Source: Candidatus Cryptobacteroides excrementipullorum (lineage in GTDB: Bacteria > Bacteroidota > Bacteroidia > Bacteroidales > UBA932). Taken from it: a stretch of DNA of 47,323 nucleotides. Made by a program: the position numbers and the translations under genes. Below are positions 40,999 to 47,323 of the stretch, in pieces. The stretch is taken from the NCBI GenBank assembly GCA_017695065.1, contig JADILZ010000044.1, positions 1 through 47,323 on the forward strand. Reading direction: 5' to 3'. Within the stretch, counting starts at the first letter, position 1, and each line of letters starts with the position of its first letter. The notes under the pieces are model-generated. The model did not search any database, was not told the DNA's origin, and was given only the letters and a program-made list of their open reading frames with translations.

Positions 40999-42669
40999 TC
41001 AAAATTTGAACGAATCCTTGAGGGAGACAGTCTTGTTGAACACAGGATGTCCTGGAGTCGAGTCCGGGTCCTTGAAGAAATATCCTGTCCTCTCGAACTG
41101 TACCGCTATCCCGGACCTGTCTTCCAGAAGGGCGGGCTCTGCATAGCCTTTTCCTATCGTAAGGGACTCAGGATTAAGGTATTCCTTATAATCCTTACCC
41201 TCAGGGATGGATCCCATCTGAGGCTCTGTGAACAGCTTGTCATAAATCCTGAGCTCGAGTTCCCGGGCATGCTGCACGGACACCCAGTGGATGGTACCCT
41301 TGACAGAACGCCACTCTCCTGCACCCGGCTTCGAAGACGGGTCATAAGTGCATCTGATCTCGGTTATGTTCCCTTCGGAGTCCTTGACCACCTCCTGGCA
41401 CTTGACGATATAGGTATATTTAAGCCTCACCTCACCGTCCGGTTTCAGGCGGAAATATTTCTTAGGAGGCTCCTCCATGAAATCAGCCCTTTCGATATAG
41501 ACCTCGCCTGTGAAAGGCACCTTGCGGGAAGGTCCCTCCGGGTCGGCAGGATTCAGAGGGGCGTCAAACCACTCCACCTTTCCAGGCTCCCAGTTGGTGA
41601 TGGTGACCTTTACAGGGTCCTGTACCACCATGTACCGGTTCGAACGCTCGTTCAGATCCTGTCGTGCACACCATTCAAGAAGCTGCAGGTCAATGAGCTG
41701 CTCCCTCTTGGCCACACCCACTTTCTCCGCGAACATACGAATGCTCTCAGGAGTGTAGCCCCTTCTCCTGATGCCGCAGATGGTAGGCATGCGCGGGTCA
41801 TCCCACCCGCTGACATAATGGTTCTTCACGAGTTCAAGCAGCTTGCGCTTGCTCATGACCGTATATGTGAGGTTGAGCCTGGCGAACTCGTACTGGTGGG
41901 AAGGGAAGATGCCGAGCTTCTCTATGAACCAGTCGTAAAGCGGCCTGTGCACATCAAATTCGAGCGTGCATATCGAATGTGTGATATGCTCTATGCTGTC
42001 GCACTGCCCATGTGCGAAATCATACATAGGGTAGATGCACCACTTGTCACCTGTACGGTGATGATGGGCATGTATTATCCTGTACATCAAAGGGTCACGG
42101 AACAGCATGTTAGGATGCGCCATATCTATCTTAGCCCTGAGCACCTTCTCGCCGTCAGCATATTTGCCCTCCTTCATCTCACGGAAAAGCCTGAGGTTCT
42201 CCTCCACGCTGCGGTTCCTGTAAGGACTTTCCACTCCAGGGGTCTGCACTGTGCCGCGTCCTGCACGTATCTCTTCCTGGGTCTGGTCATCGACATACGC
42301 GAGCCCTTTCCTTATCAGCTCCTCGGCCCACTCGTACAGCTGGTCGAAATAGTCGGAAGCGTACCTCTCGTTCTCCCATTCGAACCCCAGCCACCTGATG
42401 TCCTCCTTGATGGAGTCCACGTATTCCGTATCCTCCTTGACAGGGTTGGTGTCATCGAAACGGAGGTTGGTCTTGCCCCCGTACTTCCTGGCCAGGCCGA
42501 AATTCAGGCAGATGCTTTTCGCATGTCCGATATGAAGATATCCGTTAGGCTCCGGAGGAAACCTTGTCATCACGCTCTCGCATTTGCCGGATGCCAGATC
42601 CGACTCTATTATCTCTTCCAGGAAATTCAGGTTCCTGGTCTCGACGTTCTCTTTGCTGACCTCTTCCAT
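40999..42669 (-). CDS. glnS: Glutaminyl-tRNA synthetase
   Basis: Charges tRNA-Gln with glutamine. It is 556 residues, the normal length. The class I motifs are HIGH at residues 46-49 (PNGYLHIGHAKS) and VMSKRK for KMSKS. RFDDTNPVKEDTEYVDSI and the C-terminal anticodon-binding beta barrels (EVYIERADFM, ERTGYFFKDPDS) are typical. A true GlnRS rather than GluRS: WCIYPMYDFAHG and GDPRMPT-like GWDDPRMPTICGIRRRG are present. First gene of the operon with the membrane sensor, trkH and helicase. Confidence 0.97.
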   Translation of the reverse strand: MEEVSKENVETRNLNFLEEIIESDLASGKCESVMTRFPPEPNGYLHIGHAKSICLNFGLARKYGGKTNLRFDDTNPVKEDTEYVDSIKEDIRWLGFEWENERYASDYFDQLYEWAEELIRKGLAYVDDQTQEEIRAGRGTVQTPGVESPYRNRSVEENLRLFREMKEGKYADGEKVLRAKIDMAHPNMLFRDPLMYRIIHAHHHRTGDKWCIYPMYDFAHGQCDSIEHITHSICTLEFDVHRPLYDWFIEKLGIFPSHQYEFARLNLTYTVMSKRKLLELVKNHYVSGWDDPRMPTICGIRRRGYTPESIRMFAEKVGVAKREQLIDLQLLEWCARQDLNERSNRYMVVQDPVKVTITNWEPGKVEWFDAPLNPADPEGPSRKVPFTGEVYIERADFMEEPPKKYFRLKPDGEVRLKYTYIVKCQEVVKDSEGNITEIRCTYDPSSKPGAGEWRSVKGTIHWVSVQHARELELRIYDKLFTEPQMGSIPEGKDYKEYLNPESLTIGKGYAEPALLEDRSGIAVQFERTGYFFKDPDSTPGHPVFNKTVSLKDSFKF

Positions 42670-42692
42670 ATATGTCTGTTTTTAAACGGGGG

Positions 42693-42700
42693 CAAAAGTA
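42693..42700 (-). promoter_or_regulatory. Possible -7 box for glnS
   Basis: TACTTTTG on the - strand fits TAnnTTTG, 24 bases before the glnS ATG. No TTG is found at the -33 distance. Confidence 0.45.
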
Positions 42701-42750
42701 GTAAATTTTATATGATTATCCACATAAATGCGCAAGAAACAGGAGGATGT

Positions 42751-42767
42751 GTCCGTCAATAACGGAC
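42751..42767 (-). terminator. Hairpin after the beta-helix lipoprotein gene (weak terminator)
   Basis: GTCCGT and ACGGAC form a perfect 6-bp stem with a 5-base loop. On the - strand it follows the stop of the lipoprotein gene at 42830 by about 60 bases. Downstream bases (ACATCCTCCTGTTTCTT) are pyrimidine-rich but lack a true U run, so termination strength is uncertain. Confidence 0.4.
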
Positions 42768-42829
42768 GGGGGCCGCACCAGGACATCAGCCCCGGCACAG
42801 CCCCTCCGGCATAAAAGTAGTTCAAATGG

Positions 42830-43996
42830 TTATTGGATCCAGCTTGTCCAGTTGTCATCGGCTGACACTGCACCGCTCTCGCCCACTTTGCCTATATACT
42901 TGTCTGTGAATACAGAAGAGAGTCCTTCATCCACGCTGTTACCTGAAGCAGCGAGGAAATCAGCGTTGTCGAACCCGGAGCCCTCCTCATTGACAAGTGC
43001 TCCTGAAAGCACTGTCCCGGTGATGGAAGAAGTGCCGTTGTCGAATGAAGCCACAGTCTGTACGGTCTCGAGAGTCACAGGGCTCGGCTTCCCGCATACG
43101 AGGGCATTCTCGAGGGTCACGTAAGTACCTTCGCGGAAACGAAGACCCCTGGTGTTCTCGGTGCTGTTGTTCCCGATGAATGTGGCGTAGCGGATAGTCG
43201 GGTGAGCCACAGGAGTAGCATCGTTGTTGTCACCGTTGTTGTCGCACTCCATAAGGCAGTCGCACTCGTCCACGCTCTGGTAAGCCACGATATACTCGGC
43301 TTCACCGTTCCAGCCCTCTGTCCAGTCGAAAGAGTCGTCAGTACAGTTCTCCACAACGCAGTGGTCAATATTGACAGAGCCTCCGAAGAACTCTATCCCG
43401 TCATCCGATCCGTCCACTACATAGATATATGATATCCTTGTACCGTTGCCGACACCGTAGAGGGAGATTCCGTTGGCCTCATGCTCTGAATCGAGTGCAA
43501 GGCCGGAGTATTCTATGCGGATGTACCTGAGGCTTCCTGAGTTGTCGCTGTCATTGTCACCACCGTAAGGTGCGCCGCCGATTTCAGATGTGGTGCTCTC
43601 GCCTGAGTTGGTATGAGCGTATCCGCAGATGTGGAGGCCGCCCCATGCTCCTGCCTCTTTCCTCTCCGCTGTCATCACGATAGGCTCGTCGGCAGTACCT
43701 TCCGCAATGATGCTGGCACCCTGCTCTATGAGGATGTAGTTGATGTTGCCGTTGTTCTGTGAGATGATGGTCACACCCGGCTCGATGGTGAGCACTGCCG
43801 GAGCCACCACCTGGAGGCTTCCTGTAAGTGTGTAAGTGGTCCCTGACACGAGAGTGAGGTCCTCTGTCACACGTCCGCTGAGTTCTGTGTCGATCTCAGG
43901 GCCGTCGTTCCCGTTGGATTCCTTGCAGGATGTCAAACAACCTGCTGCCATGCCTGCAGCAATGAATGCTGAAACCAGAAATTTGATTTTTTTCAT
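42830..43996 (-). CDS. Beta-helix-like surface lipoprotein next to a TonB receptor
   Basis: A 388-residue protein with lipobox near residue 24 (CLTSC, from GCLTSCKES). Residues 40-110 are a strand-rich lead-in (VSGTTYTLTGSLQVVAPAVLTIEPGVTI), then AWGGLHICGYAHTN and a run of right-handed beta-helix-like turns (GSLRYIRIEYSGLALDSEHEANGISLYGVGNGTRISYIYVVDGSDDGIEFFGGSVNIDHCVVENCTDD). The region is rich in D, G and N, which may bind calcium. It follows the TonB-dependent receptor gene by 75 bases. Its position suggests a substrate-binding partner, but no SusD fold is seen. Confidence 0.82.
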   Translation of the reverse strand: MKKIKFLVSAFIAAGMAAGCLTSCKESNGNDGPEIDTELSGRVTEDLTLVSGTTYTLTGSLQVVAPAVLTIEPGVTIISQNNGNINYILIEQGASIIAEGTADEPIVMTAERKEAGAWGGLHICGYAHTNSGESTTSEIGGAPYGGDNDSDNSGSLRYIRIEYSGLALDSEHEANGISLYGVGNGTRISYIYVVDGSDDGIEFFGGSVNIDHCVVENCTDDSFDWTEGWNGEAEYIVAYQSVDECDCLMECDNNGDNNDATPVAHPTIRYATFIGNNSTENTRGLRFREGTYVTLENALVCGKPSPVTLETVQTVASFDNGTSSITGTVLSGALVNEEGSGFDNADFLAASGNSVDEGLSSVFTDKYIGKVGESGAVSADDNWTSWIQ

Positions 43997-44071
43997 AACT
44001 TTAAGATTGATGTAATATTATGATTGTCTTTTTACGTTCTTCATTATTTCCTGTACGTGTTCCGGGACCTT

Positions 44072-46837
44072 TCAGAGAGAATAGCTCACCCCGATCTCGA
44101 ACCCTGTCCCGACTCTCCACTGCTCCACGTCCACAGTCCTGTCCGCATTCGGGATGTCCTGTCTGAACCTTACCGTGGAATTGAGCATGTTCTTGAGAGC
44201 AAGCTTGACGGAGAAATGCTCGTTAAAGCTGTATAACCCTGCAAAATCGAGAGTGTGGAGAGGCATCTGCTTCACGTCCCCGAGCCCCATGATCCCCACT
44301 GCGTGGATTCTCGGACCCTGGAGGCTGTACAGCAGCGCAAGGCTCAAGGACGAACCGTTCCTGAATTCAGGCGTGTAGCTTATGTCGGCATTGGCCAGAT
44401 AAGGAGAAGCTCCCTGTAGAGATCGCTGCTGGTTGGTGTAGGCCCCTCCCTCAGGAAGGATCACATTGGTGTACATGTACGATGCGTTCGCGCTGAGTGT
44501 CAGATCCTTGACAAGTATCTTGCGGAACTCGACCTCCACTCCGGCAGCCACACCGTTGTCCGCATTCTGGAAAGAGTGCTCTGTCGCCCCGCCGGAAAGC
44601 CGCTGGGTACGCTCGATAGGGTCCTGGAGGTATTTGAAATATCCGGTGACTGCAAACATGTCAGTGGTCTTCCCGGAAAAGAATTCGTATTTGAGGTCCA
44701 CATTATAGTTGTAGCCGTTCTGGAGATCCTCGTTACCCCTTATCTGGGCACCCCCGAAACTCTCCTGGTAAAGGAACGGGGCCATCTCGACGAATGAAGG
44801 CCTGGTGATGGTGCGCGAGAGCGAAAGCCTGAGCATGCTCCTGTCCGTCACGTCATATTTGAGGTTCACGGCCGGGAACAGGTCGAAGGCATCAAGGTTT
44901 CTCGTAAGGTCCTCGACATCATCGTTGTAGTCCACGCTCTGGCGGCTTGCCTCGAAGCGGAGTCCGGCGTTGAGGAACCACCTGCTTCCGAAACTCAGGT
45001 CAGTCTCCACAAATGCAGCCCCGATGAGGTTGGAGGCATCGTACTGGTCCCTGTCGTACTGGCTCCTGTTTATGTTCACGAGACCGACCTGCACGTTGGA
45101 GAAGTTGAGGTATCCGTCAGGGTCGTGCACGTCTGTTATCTCATCGTCCAGAGAACGGACGTCATAGTAGAACCTTGTGGAGCGGAAGGTACGTACCTTG
45201 TCCTTGCCCGTAAGCCCGAAACGGATCCTGTCCTCGTCGTTGAAGTTATATGTGGCCTTTATGTCCGCCACAAGTTCGTTCTCGCCGAGCCTTCCGAAAT
45301 ATCTCTGGGTCTCCTGCTGGTTGAGGTCGAAGAACCTGAGCACCCCGTCCTCTCCCCTGCGGAACATCACCTGCCTGCGGTCCGGCTCGTCGCTCGATGT
45401 CATGGTATATGATGCGCCCCAGTCGAGCAGCCACCCGGAGAATTCATGATGTCCGGAGAGCTGGTAGTTCTGGAGAGTGTATATGTGCGTCACCTGGTTG
45501 CTCCCCACCAGGTCGTATGACTCCTGGTAATCGTATCCCCTTCTGTCGAGGTGCGTGTCCTTGGCATTCCTCGCGAAAAAGGCGGTCAGACCGATATTGT
45601 CATGTTCCCTCAGAGTGTAGTCTATGTCCACAAGGGCCGCGATGTCTATCTTCTGGGTATAGCTGTCATAGTCGTATGAACTCTGCATGCTGCCCACCGA
45701 GCTGGCCTCGTATGTCCTGTAGAAGGCGTCGGTCATGGTCTCGTCACCGGTCTTGATGCTGGCGGATGCGAGGATGCTGAGAGTCTGGCTGCCTACATCG
45801 AAGTTGTGTCCGAGCCCTATCCCGCCGTCAAGGTCCGGAAGAGCGGTCTTCCTGTATGTGCGGAATGAGGTCTGGAATATGTCCCTGGACCTGGAGTAAT
45901 CCCTGAAATCCGAGTACGGTATGCTTTCGGCTGTCTTGTCAAGCCTCGGAGTCAGGAAAAGGCTTTTCCCGTCCATCCTGTAGAAATCGTTGCCGAGCGT
46001 GTGGAAATATCCCCCGGTGGAAAAAGACACGTTGAAGAAATCCTCGCTCTTTCCTTCCTTGGTGCTTATGTCCACATGCGCCCCGGAATAATCCGCGAAG
46101 GAACTTGCCTCATAGACCTTGCTGACAGTTATGTTCTGGATGGTAGAGGCCGGGAATATGTCCAGAGGTATGAGTTTGTTGTCAGGGTTCGGGGAGGCTA
46201 TGGGAAGCCCGTTCAGCGTGGTGGTGCTGTACCTGTCACCCAGGCCCCGCACGATGAGCTGGCCCGCACTTGCGATAGAGATTCCGGAAAGTTTGGCCAC
46301 ACTCTCTTGGGCATTGGATATACCCTTGATACTCATCTCCTTGGCACCCATGTTCTCTATTGCAAAACCAGAGTGTATCCTTTCATTCTGGAGAGCCTGG
46401 AGAGACTCGAGGTTCTTCCTCGCGGTGACCACGGCATCGGCGAGTGCCTCGCTGTCCGGAGCCATGTATATCATCACCCCGTCTTCCGTTACCGCTATGG
46501 ATGTCTCGTCAGGAGTCTGGATTGTCCCTGTCCCGTCGGCATTTATCACCACATTGAATGTCAATGAAGTATAACCGATATATGATACTGTCAGAGAATA
46601 ACTCCCTTCACTGAGGGGAAGCGCGTAGGACCCGTCAAGGTCAGTAACGGTACCTTCCGAGGTTCCGTCCACAAGTATGCCCGCACCAATGAGTGCATCA
46701 CCGGTGACAATGTCGGTGACCACCCCTTTTATCCCGTCTTTCCCCAACGGGACATTTTCCGCATTCGCCGGCCGTCCCGGCAGTATGGCCAACGCTGCCG
46801 TTGCGGCAATACAGGCCAATAACTTTCTTATAACCAT
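44072..46837 (-). CDS. TonB-dependent receptor with N-terminal carboxypeptidase-like domain
   Basis: A 921-residue outer-membrane receptor. The signal peptide ends PANAE near residue 26, then a carboxypeptidase-regulatory-like domain (IKGVVTDIVTGDALIGAGILVDG...SYIGYTSLTFNV), a plug (SNAQESVAKLSGISIASAGQLIVRGLGDRYSTTTLNGLPI) and a beta barrel to the end (GFEIGVSYSL). It takes up a ligand using energy from TonB-ExbBD. No SusD gene follows, so it is not a standard SusCD glycan pair; the beta-helix lipoprotein at 42830 is its likely partner. Substrate unknown. Confidence 0.93.
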   Translation of the reverse strand: MVIRKLLACIAATAALAILPGRPANAENVPLGKDGIKGVVTDIVTGDALIGAGILVDGTSEGTVTDLDGSYALPLSEGSYSLTVSYIGYTSLTFNVVINADGTGTIQTPDETSIAVTEDGVMIYMAPDSEALADAVVTARKNLESLQALQNERIHSGFAIENMGAKEMSIKGISNAQESVAKLSGISIASAGQLIVRGLGDRYSTTTLNGLPIASPNPDNKLIPLDIFPASTIQNITVSKVYEASSFADYSGAHVDISTKEGKSEDFFNVSFSTGGYFHTLGNDFYRMDGKSLFLTPRLDKTAESIPYSDFRDYSRSRDIFQTSFRTYRKTALPDLDGGIGLGHNFDVGSQTLSILASASIKTGDETMTDAFYRTYEASSVGSMQSSYDYDSYTQKIDIAALVDIDYTLREHDNIGLTAFFARNAKDTHLDRRGYDYQESYDLVGSNQVTHIYTLQNYQLSGHHEFSGWLLDWGASYTMTSSDEPDRRQVMFRRGEDGVLRFFDLNQQETQRYFGRLGENELVADIKATYNFNDEDRIRFGLTGKDKVRTFRSTRFYYDVRSLDDEITDVHDPDGYLNFSNVQVGLVNINRSQYDRDQYDASNLIGAAFVETDLSFGSRWFLNAGLRFEASRQSVDYNDDVEDLTRNLDAFDLFPAVNLKYDVTDRSMLRLSLSRTITRPSFVEMAPFLYQESFGGAQIRGNEDLQNGYNYNVDLKYEFFSGKTTDMFAVTGYFKYLQDPIERTQRLSGGATEHSFQNADNGVAAGVEVEFRKILVKDLTLSANASYMYTNVILPEGGAYTNQQRSLQGASPYLANADISYTPEFRNGSSLSLALLYSLQGPRIHAVGIMGLGDVKQMPLHTLDFAGLYSFNEHFSVKLALKNMLNSTVRFRQDIPNADRTVDVEQWRVGTGFEIGVSYSL

Positions 46838-46862
46838 ATTTCATCACTACTTTATCCGCTGG

Positions 46863-46870
46863 CAAAAATA
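46863..46870 (-). promoter_or_regulatory. Possible -7 box for the TonB receptor operon
   Basis: TATTTTTG on the - strand fits TAnnTTTG, 26 bases before the receptor ATG. The -33 element is not evident. Confidence 0.4.
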
Positions 46871-46940
46871 CCCCGGCATAGTGAAGAAGGTTTTAACACT
46901 TTTATATAATAATGTTAAATCCGGTTACAATTTGATTACA

Positions 46941-47323
46941 TTAACGTCAGTTCGACGAATTTATATTTAACAGCATTATCCCAAAAATTAATATTTTATC
47001 ATTTATGACCGGATTTCTTACAGAAATCCTGTCTGTCCACCCCCAGTCACCTATCGGTGACAGCCCCGGTGGGGCATGCGGCTCCGCTTCGCTGCGCCGG
47101 CACCTTCACTGCCTCGGTTTCCCTGACGGAAACCTCGCTGACGCTCCAGTGCGGCCCTGATGGGCCCTGTTAACAGAAATCCTGTCTGTCTAAACCCCAG
47201 TCACTTCGTGACAGCCCCTTGTTAAGGGGCGCCACCCCCATCCACCCCCTCGCTGGGGGCCCTGTCGCAGGCCACAGGCCTGCTCCTTAATAGGTAATTC
47301 GATGTAATTTAATGAATTAAATT
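46941..47323. repeat. Hairpin-chain repeat, copy C (right end outside window)
   Basis: The left terminus TTAACGTCAGTTCGACGAAT is identical to copy B; the sequence runs to the start of the terminal AT palindrome, where the window ends. Compared with A and B, stems are kept while loops differ: GTCACC-tatc-GGTGAC here versus tgac; CCCCC-tcgct-GGGGG versus tcgcc; GCAGGCC-aca-GGCCTGC versus acg in A. An extra GTTAACAGAAATCCTGTCTGT stretch near 47168-47190 partly repeats the element's own 47017-47036. Confidence 0.85.

Noticed and set aside
40948..42762. A 604-codon + strand reading frame opposite glnS
   Set aside because: The - strand glnS has full class I synthetase motifs; the long opposite frame is a shadow of its codon pattern.

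Overview
The window is a 47.3 kb stretch of a Bacteroidales chromosome. Three things point there: gldH and PorT-type barrel genes, promoters of the Bacteroidetes form (TTG/TTTG, about 19-21 bases, TAnnTTTG), and core genes in Bacteroidetes-type arrangements. I cannot name the genus. I saw no rRNA, tRNA, CRISPR array or intact transposase gene. The window starts and ends inside copies of one repeat family, as expected if a contig broke at repeats.

Left part (1-19.8 kb, mostly + strand). A divergent AraC regulator faces a TolC / membrane-fusion / RND efflux operon that ends in a small PII-like gene. Next comes a long tight operon: PorT-like barrel, trxA, second PorT-like barrel, LOG-family hydrolase, polyprenyl synthase, DNA polymerase III delta', PSP1/RicT-like protein, gldH. 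After it lie trmB, smpB (opposite strand), ahcY, miaA, and a sigma factor / membrane protein / GIN-domain operon.

Middle (19.8-26.5 kb, - strand). A five-gene MacAB-TolC-like ABC export operon runs ATPase, two permeases, adaptor, TolC. Beside it is a leucine-rich-repeat lipoprotein gene.

Accessory island (26.5-32.7 kb, - strand, visibly richer in A+T at its left half). It lies next to the 3' end of a dipeptidyl-peptidase gene. In transcription order it holds a WYL regulator, a small acidic protein, a GIY-YIG nuclease, an Mrr-type nuclease, a 317-bp repeat, a membrane protein, a fragment of a second Mrr-type gene, a second copy of the repeat, a zinc-ribbon membrane protein and another zinc-ribbon membrane protein. 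It ends in a chimeric scar made of pieces of the peptidase and WYL genes. The nuclease-end / repeat / membrane-protein unit has therefore been duplicated. Each repeat carries its own promoter and a long imperfect hairpin, so it probably makes a structured leader or a separate RNA. This is the best candidate here for an undescribed system, probably defence-related, though that function is inference.

Right part (32.7-47.3 kb, - strand). Dipeptidyl peptidase, a beta-propeller lipoprotein and its decayed paralogue come first. A tight operon follows: glnS, a sensor-like membrane protein, trkH, a RecD-like helicase. Last are a TonB-dependent receptor and a beta-helix lipoprotein.

A family of repeats with TTAACGT ends occurs at 1-295, 26547-26954 and 46941-47323, with small relatives at the gldH stop codon and a partial core at 27107. 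The large copies are chains of hairpins whose stems are conserved while the loops vary.
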